From positions 4,818 through 36,356 of the forward strand of contig JAAAIG010000357.1 of NCBI GenBank assembly GCA_015852425.1: a DNA stretch of 31,539 nt, read 5' to 3'. Position 1 is the first letter of the stretch, and each line of letters starts with the position of its first letter. The notes beneath the pieces are model-generated. The model was not told the DNA's origin and did no database searches. It saw only the letters and a program-made list of their open reading frames with translations. The translations under genes and the position numbers were made by a program. The DNA is from Gryganskiella cystojenkinii. Taxonomy: Eukaryota; Mortierellomycota; Mortierellomycetes; Mortierellales; Mortierellaceae. This document shows positions 11,205 through 20,436 of this stretch, piece after piece.

Positions 11205-13595
11205 TTACTTTCCGGTCTGCCACTCCCCATGGTAAGCCCCACATCTGTTAACACCCGCGTAGGGGGCAGTTGAACCATCCGGGTTGTAGAAGTTCATGAA
11301 CCAAGAGGGCATGTCGACTTTCGCCTTGGGATGGATACCGCCTTGGAAGAAAAGGAAGAGGAAGAGACCAGTAAAGGCGGCGCCGGTATCCAAGGCTGCC
11401 GACAGGATGAAGGTATACTTAGACCACCAGTTCTTGTGGTAGTGGAAGAGCCATCCTTGCCAGATGAGGCAGACAGCCAAACCGCAAATGACACCAACGA
11501 CGAGTCCTCCGGGATACTGGGACATACCACCGGCGAAAACAGCAATGTTGAATCTCGACCATCTGACATTGGGGTACTTCTTGGAGAGACCCCACTGGAT
11601 AACAGGGATGACGGCACCGATGAGGAAACCCCAATAGATAAAGTTATACTGCGATGTCTTGCCGAACATCTTGACGGGTCCGAAGGCACCGTAGATAAGA
11701 GCGGATCCCCAGTAGATCTGGGGGCTGACTCCGGTCCAGAGCGGATCTTCCAAGGTTCCGTCTAAGTAGGGTCTCTTATTGTTGATGATGACGATCATGG
11801 TGAGATAGTTGAAGATACCACCGACGAATGTGCCCCAGACCTGAGCGGTGAACATGGAGCGTGGGGGGATCTTCATGTACACACCGAGCTTGAGGTCCTC
11901 AAGAAGTCTGTGACACATGGCCATGCACATGTAAGCGTAGCACTTGAAGGTCATGTTGGCAATGACCTTTCCGGGGAAGATGAAACCGCAGAGCAACTGG
12001 GAGAGAACGTTGAGACCTGGACCGGTACCAGTGATGGCGACCATGGCTCCGATAGGGAGAGTCATAGCCCAAGCAAGAGCAGCGGCAAGGAGAATACCAT
12101 ACCAGGGGAGCTGAAGCTCATAGACCTCAACGACCATCATCGAGAGACCGAGCATCACAACGTAGAAAATGCCGTACCACAGCTGGGGAACCTCGGGATA
12201 GACCTGCATCATCTTGTGGTGGATATCTTCATCGCCGGAGTTGAGGGCGGACTTCCAGGTCCTCCAGATTTTTGCACCGTGGAAGCAAATGATGTGAGAG
12301 ACACAGCCACCTAGAGCAACGAAAGAGTACAAGAAGATCAAAGCGTACATGGGCGTCATGGTGACTGGGACGCCCGCATTGTACTTATCATCGTTGATGG
12401 TGAAGTCGGGGTTTATCACTTTCGAGATATTGAAAGACTTGCCATCCAGATGGTAGAGCTTAGAGGTCAGAGGGCGGCCGTAGAGCTTGGCGTTGAAGAT
12501 GTTGTTCATCCAGATGATCGGAAGGATGACCCAGTAGGAAAGAATGATACCACCGTACTGGAGGGCCTGAGTAGCGAGAGGCATCCACATGGTCGCGCCA
12601 CCAATAAAGGTCCAATCAAAGGTGAGGGAGAAAATACCGACACCACCACCGGCCATGGAGGAGAAGAGGGCCCAGAAGTTGTAATCGAAGGGCTTGAACC
12701 AGCAGATCCAGTCGAAGTAGATCAACATAGGGGCGAAGAACTGGGGAATGAACGAGTACAAGAACATACCGCCGCAGAAGACCCAGAAGTATTTCATGTA
12801 GGACCAGCCACGGATCATCCTCTTGGCTTTGAACTCGTCAGTGTTGTGAATGGCGTTGTAGAACACGACCTGGACCAAGTTCGGCCACCAGACCATCTCG
12901 GCGGGGTAGACAAGGTACTTGCGAAGGGTACCGGCCATACCGTAACCCAAGCACTGGGTGGATGTGATGAGAATCAAGGCTCCCAAGGGATTGATACGGT
13001 GCTTAAGGAAGAGATCCATGACAGACAAGGTGTAGATGGCGTAGGCGGAGTGGGAGGCGGTGGAGACAGCAATACCGATCAAGGCATGCTCCTTGATGTT
13101 GAATGGACCGGGGTTAAGGGAAACAGAGTATGCGCCGATGGTCCACTTTTTCGTGGGGAGAATGCGGGCCATTAAAGTACCCAAACCATAGGAGGCCAAG
13201 TTGACGAAGTAGATAGAGAAAGTACCCGGGGTAGCGCGGAACATGTAGTATTGCATGACGACCGCACCCATGATGGAGAACAAAAGGGAGAGGACCCAAA
13301 AACGGAAGGTCAAAGCAACCATGGTGGGATCATCGGTGAGAGGCACAACTGTTTGAGAAGTAGAAAAAGTCAAAGAGCAAAGGGAAAAAAAATAAGTGTC
13401 GGGCACAGGCACAGTGTCATAGAGTGAGAGAAGAACAAATAAGGCATGGTGTCAAAAAAACATACCCAGACGAACGGCTTCGATCTTAGAGTTCTCTTGC
13501 TCAGTCTCCTCAAGGGAGACGCTGTCGCCGATGTATGCCTTCTCTAAACTGGAGATTCTCTCCTTTTCGCTCTCATGTTCGTTTTTTTCACCCAT
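11205..13595 (-). CDS. OPT-family oligopeptide transporter, copy 1 (intact, 757 aa)
   Basis: Two exons on the minus strand: 13595-13466 and 13348-11205, with a 117-bp phase-1 intron, giving 757 aa. The start at 13595 is the first ATG after a TATA box and C/T-rich leader. Residues 1-43 form an acidic, Glu-rich cytosolic tail, followed by VVPLTDDPTM, a usual entry to fungal OPT domains. The family NPGPF motif is at 122-126. Many hydrophobic segments follow up to about residue 720, with the conserved stretch MKIPPRSMFTAQVWGT and SQYPGGL near the end. Length fits fungal OPT proteins (about 700-850 aa). OPT proteins take up small peptides, glutathione or metal chelates by proton symport, usually at the plasma membrane. 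Substrate cannot be told from sequence. A duplicated copy lies at 25782-28180. Confidence 0.93.
11374..11552 (-). repeat. 179-bp tract identical to 25954-26132
   Basis: I compared the two OPT genes line by line at a constant offset of 14580 and found no mismatch in these 179 bp, third codon positions included. Flanking coding sequence shows differences within a few bases on each side. Confidence 0.85.
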
Positions 13596-13745
13596 TGTAA
13601 AGAAAGCGGCGGGTGAGAGTAACGGATTGAAGGAGGGAGGGAGGGAGGGAGAGGGAGGGAGAAGGAGGAGAGAGGAGGAGATAAAGGTCTGAGTTGGTGA
13701 GTTGAAAGAAAGACAAGGAGACAGAATCGACGGAGGACCAAGTGG

Positions 13746-13752
13746 TTTTATA
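13746..13752 (-). promoter_or_regulatory. TATA box of OPT copy 1
   Basis: The minus strand reads TATAAAA about 150 nt upstream of the ATG at 13595. A matching box stands at the same relative place in copy 2 (28336-28342). A GGGA/GGAG-rich leader (13636-13680) lies between box and start. Confidence 0.6.
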
Positions 13753-14715
13753 GGAAGAAAAAAACTGTGTGAAAAGAGCCTTATTGCAAGGTTGAAAATA
13801 AGCTACACTCGGTAAGTTCAGAATAAAGTTTTGGAGGGGCCGTCTTTAGAGTTACATGCAAATCTTCATACCCCCTGTGCTGCTTCTCTTAATGAATAAC
13901 AAAGTGCCGAGAGGGACGTTATTCAACATTAGAGGTTTAACTTGTAGATGGAGGAAAAAAATGAAGTTGTACAGGCGAGTGCGAGTCCGATGAGAGCCTC
14001 CAAGGGACGACTATTATTATTTTTTTCCTATTCAAATTAAGGCGCAATGCAAAGCCGTGCATTTTGTACATTTGCGTTCGGTTACTGATTCAATCGAAAT
14101 TAAATGATCGGACATACCATCGGTCCTAAGAGAAAATATCAGCGAACAATGGTTTTTTCACAGACAACAACTCGCCGTTCGATGGATTTTACCTGTCATT
14201 TCTGAAGTCCGTAGGAGTTGATCTTACTCCCCCCTCGCCCCTCACATACGCTGTCTAGATATCAATCACAAAGACGCTCGTTGTGTATACATCTGATGCG
14301 AGGGTGAGTAACGAACACAAGCAGCCAACTCGCACCTCATTCGTTCTCACAGGAGTAACGCGTGAGAAAAGTTTCTCTGTTGGCAGATTCTTAACTTTCT
14401 TTCTGGAATGTCCGAGGGGCTGAGCCAAAGAAAAGGTTTCCTGGTAACAATTTTGATTGGTGCTTTATTCGTCAAAAGTCACGCGCGTCATAGAATTCCA
14501 GATCCTGTTACACAAACAACAACATTTGTTTGGAGATTGAGTGGAATACAGTTTCTTATCATAAGGGGCGCTGGAGGTCTCCAGAAACAGCACAACAGCA
14601 AACGATAGCACTCCTTTTCGCCTATGAACTTTCTTGAATGTTGAGACATAATTTGTTTGTTCAAAGATGACTCAAAGAGGGGAAAGTTCTTTGTGTCAAT
14701 TGATCTACAACATTA
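13753..14715 (-). promoter_or_regulatory. Upstream region of OPT copy 1, conserved blocks shared with copy 2
   Basis: No gene is seen. Several blocks are much better conserved against 28343-29258 than the DNA around them: CAATGCAAAGCC-TGCATTTTG (about 14045-14065), GATCGGACATACCATCGGTC (14107-14126), ATCAATCACAAAGACGCTCG (14261-14280), GCGAGGGTGAGTAACG (14298-14313) and TTTTGATTGG (14451-14460). They are candidate regulatory sites or traces of recent duplication. Confidence 0.45.
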
Positions 14716-16137
14716 AGGTACCAAGTCTTTCTCTCGAGTTCAATAGCGAGTGCTCGTCTCTAACATGTTGCAAAGATCAGTATATATTTTTCGTGGACGG
14801 TAGATCACAGAAGATGAAATGGAGTTGGGCAGCTTGATATCAGAGGCGCATTTGGTGAAATCGCTCCGAAGGAAAGAGCGAAATTGCTTTGACGGAAAGG
14901 GCGCATTTATTCTCATGTGGTTGGCTCGCAGCTTCCTGCATTGTTTTTAGTGGGCGTACAAAAGAACTGTTCCAGAGCATTACTTGGTGCTCGCCCTCGC
15001 CGTCGAATCTTGCTCTTGCCGCCACCATCGGATCCTGTTCCGTCATCGGATCCTGTTCCGCCTTCGCCCACGGATCTTGTTGATGATCCAGTGCCCAGAT
15101 CCAAGTCTACCCTTTCAGATCCCGCTGCTGTACAGTACTGCACGAATACGACTCCCTAGAGTCATTGAAGAGAGGAGAGGGTCAATGCAGGACAAAGGTG
15201 TAGACATGCAGTAGAGTGTTATTCATTTCTGATATGGCCTTTTGTTAGGCTCGGGGAGAATCATACTTAAAGTGACCCACAACACGAGGTGTGCAAGAAA
15301 AAGAGTAAACAAACTTACGGTGGGAAGAGAGTTTTTAGTTGAGCACATGTAAACAAACATATGGATGCGACATGTATATTTTTGTTGACAGGCGTAAAAA
15401 GAGAAGGGCAAACATGCAGGGAGGGAAAGTGAAACGAATTTTAATTGGACCGCGGGCGAAACACCCTATTTCCTCTTTTTTTTTTGAATCGCACAGCGAT
15501 GAGCATACCGCGTAACAACAACAACAGCCAGCCCTTCAAGGAGATCCTTCAAGAGAATTCAAGTATGAATGTGTATGCAGCAACGTGTTCGTTAATCCGT
15601 GTTCTCTTCGGCACCATGTCGAGAGAAAACCTTCCAGCTTTCAAGATCCATGTCACTTGATTTGCATCAAGGGTAATGACGTTGTCCAAAAAAAATATCA
15701 TTTGCCATGACGACTGCCTGTCCCTCATGTACGGTCCAAGCGAATGATTGCTGGATTGGGAGACGAAGTCGGAGTCGTCGCTATCGAGAAACTCATCGCT
15801 ATCGACAAACTCATCCAAGTAAATCAGATTCCGAACGAGGAGGTCGACAAGGACAATGAGACGGCAGATGGGGAGGCGAATGGTGGCGACGAGATCCACG
15901 ATTATTTGAATTACTCGAGAAGAATGAACGTGCTCTTGATGCAGCCATGAGGGAGTTGGAACAGGCAGGAAGTGACATGTGGAGTGTGACTGGGAGGTGG
16001 TCCGTTTACCTTAGCCCTATTATTCTTGCACACCTGTTTTCTTTCTTTCCTCTTTCTGGAGAACGCATTTGATTATTAGAAGATCGCGACAATATGCTAA
16101 AGGGAAAAGCTACTGTTACACTGATCGAGTGAAAAAA
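14716..16137. other. Gene-poor stretch with decayed coding fragments
   Basis: No intact gene. The minus strand at about 14880-15143 reads KIRRRGRAPSNALEQFF and then Lys/Asn/Cys-rich residues, faintly like a BED zinc finger of hAT transposons. On the plus strand, about 15738-15950 holds an acidic fragment. Shifted by one frame, ELLEKNERALDAAMRELEQA follows (about 15907-15966), which looks like a coiled-coil coding remnant. None is assigned to a gene. Confidence 0.3.
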
Positions 16138-16742
16138 TCAAGATCTTTGCTTTTTAGAACGATCTGCGTCATCACTGTCGTTGTCTGCAGAGCGCTTCTC
16201 TGCATTCCTGAGCCTATCGACGAAGTTTACATGCTCCTTGGGAAAGATCCTGCCGAAATAGTCGTTTCAGACGCAGATAACAACCTGCTGCACACTATTG
16301 GGGTCCTTTGGGAATTCTAAGAGTGTTGGCAGTTTGTCAGTCCATTTGGTAGGGTATGCAACAATCATGCCGATGTAGACATTGTCGGGGTAGTACTTGC
16401 GGAAAGTCTTTGCGTGGCCCTCAATTTTGGGTGCTGAGACTGTGCCGAGTGCGTCATCCAACGCTCTCCGAGAAGTAGCACGATCCTTCATGCAGCTTCA
16501 ATCTGGGCAAAGACGGGGACCAACCGAGCAACGTCGATCTGGATGAAGAAAACCAAGTCTGGTCCCGACGGCTTGTATTTGTGGAAGAAAAATGACTCGA
16601 CAGGCATATTGTTGTGGGCTGACATTTGGTTTACATGAGCGTCCATGAGCTCCTCCATCGACATCATCGCGTGAGTTATGCCAAGCTCGAGTGCGGATTT
16701 CCTCCAGCCAGCAATTTCCTCGTTGTCGACAGCGCTGGACAT
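16138..16742 (-). pseudogene. Crinkler-like effector C-terminal fragment (decayed)
   Basis: On the minus strand the first piece (16742-16488) reads through FFFHKYKPSGPDLVFFIQID and VPVFAQI. A frameshift follows near 16490. The second piece (from about 16491) continues with VSAPKIEGHAKTFRKYYP and LLEFPKDPNSVQQVVICV. An in-frame TGA comes next, then FGRIFPKEHVNFVDRLRNAE and a Lys/Arg-rich tail ending at 16138. This resembles the C-terminal domain of Mortierella-type Crinkler proteins. The GPDLVFF ... VFAQI pattern recalls a PD-(D/E)xK nuclease core (inference). The frameshift falls where its catalytic Lys would be expected. Upstream, CTATGTCCAG before 16733 could be an intron end, so the listed start is not certain. 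Confidence 0.5.
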
Positions 16743-17122
16743 AGAATAGTTAGCTGAAATTTTATCTCATTTTATTTGAAGGTACAATAATCGACAGTGC
16801 TATTGACGTTGTTGTTGATGACCGTTGCAGTTGCTACTCGACAACCTCATCTCAACTAAAATCGTCCGAGAAGTCTGGTCAGCAAGCCGTACCACCCTCC
16901 TTCCCAATTCCACCCTTTTTCCCTGTTCCAGCCACCACACGCAGAAGAAGTTCCCACTCCCCACCGTCATGATCACCCGTCTGGCCATGTATTCTTGACA
17001 TTCAAGAAAAGTTTATGATAGCCAAGAAAGAAAAGGACACTTGGACTGCATGGACGTAACACCTCGAGCTCAAAAATTTCAGATCAGAACAAAGTGAAGT
17101 CTTCATCGTCAATATGAGCCTG
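16743..17122. other. Intergenic before an assembly gap
   Basis: No recognised gene. A 62-codon minus-strand frame (16800-16988) rich in Arg and Gln cannot be tied to the fragment next to it. Confidence 0.35.
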
Positions 17123-17132
17123 NNNNNNNNNN
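17123..17132. other. Assembly gap (10 N)
   Basis: Ten unknown bases, followed by a poly-T run. The true gap length may differ, so order and distance across this point are not guaranteed. Confidence 0.95.
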
Positions 17133-17431
17133 TTTTTTTGTAACTATGTAGTCTCCTGCCAACACGCGGCACCAATTTTTTTTACTCTATTTGTTATCCA
17201 GGGTCTTGCACGGTCATTGACATTCTCGCGAGACAGAGAGATTCATGCGTGAAGCTTTGTCCCTGGCCGAAAAACGATCTTCGACCCTTCTACTACTGCT
17301 CGCTTTTGATCTCAAGTCAGATAACAAACGACTGGGCACATTCCAATAACGACCGACAACTTCTGATGACGACCGTTGAGAAAGAAACTCCTCATTGAGG
17401 ACAGGAGAGAATCTAGAATCCTCACCGCCAA

Positions 17432-17438
17432 TATAAAA
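17432..17438 (+). promoter_or_regulatory. TATA box of the FMN reductase gene
   Basis: TATAAAA lies 93 bp upstream of the ATG at 17531, followed by a strongly C/T-rich leader. Confidence 0.6.
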
Positions 17439-17530
17439 GCTGTCCTCCTTTCTCTCCTCGAAACTTTCATTTCTCTTTGCCCTTCTTCCTCCTTTCCTCT
17501 TTCAACAAATTAAGCTTTTCTCATTGCAAC

Positions 17531-18151
17531 ATGCCCTCTTCGCATGCCGCCGTAAAGAAGATCGCCATTGTTACTTGTAGCACTCGCAAACCCCGTGCGA
17601 ACCCATTCATCAGTGCCTACGTCCTTGCTACACTCAAGGAGTGCGCGCCCTCAAATGTCACGCTCTCTTTACTCGACATTGCCGACCAAGGTCTCCCGTT
17701 CTTTGACGAGCCCGACTTCTCCGCGTCCTTCCCTCCTGAAGATCCCACACCTCATTACTCCCATACTCACACTAGAGCCTGGTCTACCAAGATTAAAGGA
17801 TTCGATGCCTTCATCTTTGTGACCCCAGAATACAATAGTTCTATCCCGGCCCCGCTCAAGAATGCGATCGATTTCCTCTATTACGAATGGAAAGGCAAGC
17901 CCATGGCTGTAGTCTCGTACGGAGCACGTGGCGGTTCCATGGCCGCAAATCATCTTCTTGATATCTTAGGAAGCTTGAAAATGTCACTCGTCGAGACCTC
18001 GGTCCAATTGACGATCCATGCTCAAACATTATCCAAGGACGCAACCGCTCTACAAAGCGTCCCCAAGGACGTTATCGAGACCTGGAAGGAGGCTGGTAAA
18101 GAGGCAGAGATCAACAAGGTCTTGCATGAGATTCTTCAAAAGCTGAAGTAA
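17531..18151 (+). CDS. NADPH-dependent FMN reductase (flavodoxin-like fold), 206 aa
   Basis: A single exon of 206 codons. I chose the ATG at 17531 over the in-frame one at 17477, because the shorter form starts just before the first beta strand KKIAIVTCSTR and the longer one would lie in the C/T-rich leader. The FMN phosphate-binding loop is CSTRKPR (residues 16-22), the isoalloxazine loop is TPEYNSSIPAPLKNAID (98-114), and SYGARGG follows at 129-135. Length fits the family (about 180-220 aa). These soluble enzymes reduce FMN or quinones with NAD(P)H, supplying reduced flavin or protecting against oxidative stress. It is intronless, unlike the four other intact genes. Decayed Crinkler-like pieces flank it on the opposite strand. 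Confidence 0.9.
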   Translation: MPSSHAAVKKIAIVTCSTRKPRANPFISAYVLATLKECAPSNVTLSLLDIADQGLPFFDEPDFSASFPPEDPTPHYSHTHTRAWSTKIKGFDAFIFVTPEYNSSIPAPLKNAIDFLYYEWKGKPMAVVSYGARGGSMAANHLLDILGSLKMSLVETSVQLTIHAQTLSKDATALQSVPKDVIETWKEAGKEAEINKVLHEILQKLK

Positions 18152-18189
18152 AAAAAAAAAAAAGAAACTCGACAATCCCCCCCCCCAGC

Positions 18190-19122
18190 CCACAGAAGGC
18201 AATTCCGATGAAAGAACGGAAGGAGAGCACTCAAAGTTGGCCTTCTCAGAAGTTTCGTGACGCCTCGCCGTAGGACTTTAGGAAGTCTCCTGATCCCATT
18301 CATAGTAACAGGTCGTTTTTTTCCTCCTCCTCGCACATACGCGTCCAGAAAGAGGGAGGTGGGGAGGTGGGTTTCCAAGATGTGTTCTCCTCCTCGCAGA
18401 ATGTAGAATGGACTTCAGGGAGACCCTTCGACCAATGGAGGGCAACCGGTCAGCAATCTTTTTGATATCGGCTCTGAGGTCACCTATTGAAAGTAGAATG
18501 AGGCAGGCATAAAATCAATACAAGCATGACAATTACAATTAAAAGAAATATAATAAATGGATAAACACACAATGCGGCGCCGATGAAACTCACCAGACAG
18601 CGGAGTGCTAGGATGAGAATTATCCGAGAGATGACCAGGCTGGGGAGTAGAGTCCAGAGAAGGGCTTGGTGCTTGAACTACGTGGGAGTAATAGAAAGAG
18701 GAATTAAAGTTAGAGTGACGAACGGGCCATGTGAAAGGCCTAATCAAAGAGTGAGCTGCCCGCATTACCTGGCAGTGGTCGCAGGACAATGATGTGGATC
18801 AACTTCTTGACAGGTTTGTTGCCAAAGACATCAGAGACCACGTTCGTTATCGCCCTGAGTTTCTTCATGTCGTACTCGGGTATATTATTGAGAAGTATGG
18901 GGAGGTCGTTGTCGTTGTCGTCGTGGCTGTCTTATTAACGGGAATCGAGAGGCACCAGAGCGTGAGGATCTTGTGGTGACATCATCAAACTGAGGGTGCC
19001 AATTTCGCCTTGATTTTTTTCTTCAGGTCATTGATGGTCTTGCTGGATGGAATCTGGACAGAGATGGCGCTGATACACCCTCAACGAGATAGAGAGAACA
19101 GCGTCAGGTGATTGTCGATCAT
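18190..19122 (-). pseudogene. Crinkler (CRN) effector N-terminal header gene, decayed
   Basis: The minus-strand ATG at 19122 follows a C/T-rich fungal leader. The frame begins with LTLFSLS, like the LxLF start of CRN headers, then hits TGA at codon 14 (19083-19081). Shifted frames continue with ISVQIPSSKTINDLKKKIKA, LTLWCLSIPV, LPILLNNIPEYDMKKLRA and LIHIIVLRP, the expected order of the ubiquitin-like header. A donor GTAATG at 18768 and acceptor before 18677 frame an 84-nt Ser/Pro exon (18677-18594), and a further exon starts at 18483 with ADIKKIADRL. After another frame change come FLDAYVRGGGKK, TMNGIRRLPKVLRR (about 18240-18345). The remnant fades out at a poly-C/poly-A run near 18160-18190, directly against the FMN reductase stop. 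Crinklers are modular effectors acting in host or rival cells. Here multiple frame breaks make a product unlikely. Confidence 0.68.
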
Positions 19123-20293
19123 GGTGTGTGTTGGTGTTGCGTAGCATCAAAAGAAAGTAACATGCGGCGAGGGTTGAAGGAAAGGGATGAAATGAAAAGA
19201 AAAAGAAAGAGTGAGCGAAATTAAGCCGAGGGGAAGAGTGGCAGAGAAGCAAAGGTGATGAAGACGAGGCGTCAATGACGTGCGCCCGTATGGGTCGATC
19301 TTCGGTGTTGTCCTCTGAGCCACAAACAACGAGCGATACTTGAAAAAACAATTGCCCCTCCAACTCGAGTTGCCAACATTCACAATCGTTTTTGATGCTC
19401 TACATCCAACACTCTCTGACATCGAATGGTTGGAGAGCCACATTTAGCAACAGCAACAGGACATGCGACACCAAATTGTAAGCCGGAGAAACTGGACAGC
19501 TGTCTTTTGAGGGTACTCACTTACCACTCTTGCTGCCTTCCCCTCACTCCACGGAGGTTGTTTCCTTTTGTAGGCAGGAAGATTGAGTAGTCCCCAACTT
19601 TTTTCTCAATGTTTTCATCCTCCGCAGCCCAGCTTCATTTTCAGAGTGCGGGGAAGAAAGTGCCGAGTGCGAGATAACTTTTAAGTTCGGTCTTGCAGGC
19701 GCTGATCTTATGACACACCTTGTTTTACATCGCCCGAATTGACAGCTTACCCGGAGAGAAATACCCATTCATACTTTACACTCACACCTTCTTGTCTGCA
19801 TTACATGACAACGCCCTCTTATCCTCCCTCAATCCACCCGGGTAGTCGCTTGATGAAGGATGAGGTACGCACAAGACTAGAAAGAGATCGGATAATAGAC
19901 AAGCTCATGCATTGTTTGATTCGAAAAGAAATCAGAAACGAATGCGCAACCCCAGAAATTGATCCCAGGAACGGACGATCCATTGGAATATGCAAAGAAA
20001 TAAAGTTTCAAAGAGGATTTCGTAGACAAAGCGGATGACTCTGAGGGAAGACAAGAATCGATATACCTCTCAAGTGAATTCTCTCCCTCCTTGGAACGAA
20101 TGCCCTTCCATCCGGCTCTATGAGAACGTTGGATATGGATGTGGATGTGGATGTGGATGTGAATGTGGGTGTGACTTTGTGGGGTTAGAGACGACCTGTT
20201 TGTGTTACGTTAGATCGTAAGATAACGATCAAGGCTAGTGCAGTAGTCAGTCTCGAATCTTAAAACCTTGTTGCCGAGGATCACTCCTTGTGA
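19123..20293. other. Intergenic between the Crinkler remnant and the GH20 gene
   Basis: The first 100 bp form the pyrimidine-rich leader of the Crinkler remnant (minus strand). A minus-strand frame at about 19290-19440 (MSESVGCRASKTIVNVG and on) looks partly coding but matches no family I know. No other gene was seen. Confidence 0.35.
20131..20172 (+). repeat. GGATGT hexamer microsatellite, about 7 units
   Basis: Seven tandem 6-bp units: GGATAT, four exact GGATGT, then GAATGT and GGGTGT. It sits about 265 bp upstream of the GH20 start codon. Confidence 0.9.
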
Positions 20294-20299
20294 TATAAA
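20294..20299 (+). promoter_or_regulatory. TATA box of the GH20 gene
   Basis: TATAAA lies 138 bp before the ATG at 20437, followed by a long C/T-rich leader (20335-20410). Confidence 0.6.
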
Positions 20300-20436
20300 G
20301 ACTCGTCGCCGGGGTCCAGTTCATCTCATTCCCACCTACTTCTCCTTTTTCTCCTTTCCATTCTTTTCTTCCTTTCCTTCCTTTTCTTCCTTCCTCCCCC
20401 TTCTCTTCCACTGCGTATATATTGCACCTCATACAC

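Larger units (their letters stand above)
11205..14715 (-). repeat. Duplication unit A (OPT copy 1 plus upstream DNA)
   Basis: This segment aligns as a direct repeat with 25782-29258. Similarity covers the whole coding region, the first intron, the GA-rich leader and about 1 kb upstream. It fades after the shared TGTCAAT near 14700 (29242 in unit B). At the other end it stops about at the stop codons. Judged by eye. Confidence 0.85.

Noticed and set aside
12450..13175. 241-codon plus-strand frame opposite OPT copy 1 (and similar frames 25767-26837 and 27240-28016 opposite copy 2)
   Set aside because: They mirror highly conserved OPT coding sequence, are Gly/Val/Asp/Glu-rich as expected from the antisense of its codon use, and occur in both copies for that reason.
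18794..18979. 62-codon plus-strand frame with a poly-Val run
   Set aside because: Antisense of the GAC/GACAAC repeat (Asp/Asn) inside the Crinkler header remnant.
20131..20172. Short tandem repeats as a CRISPR array
   Set aside because: Six-bp units with no spacers; a plain microsatellite in a eukaryotic genome.
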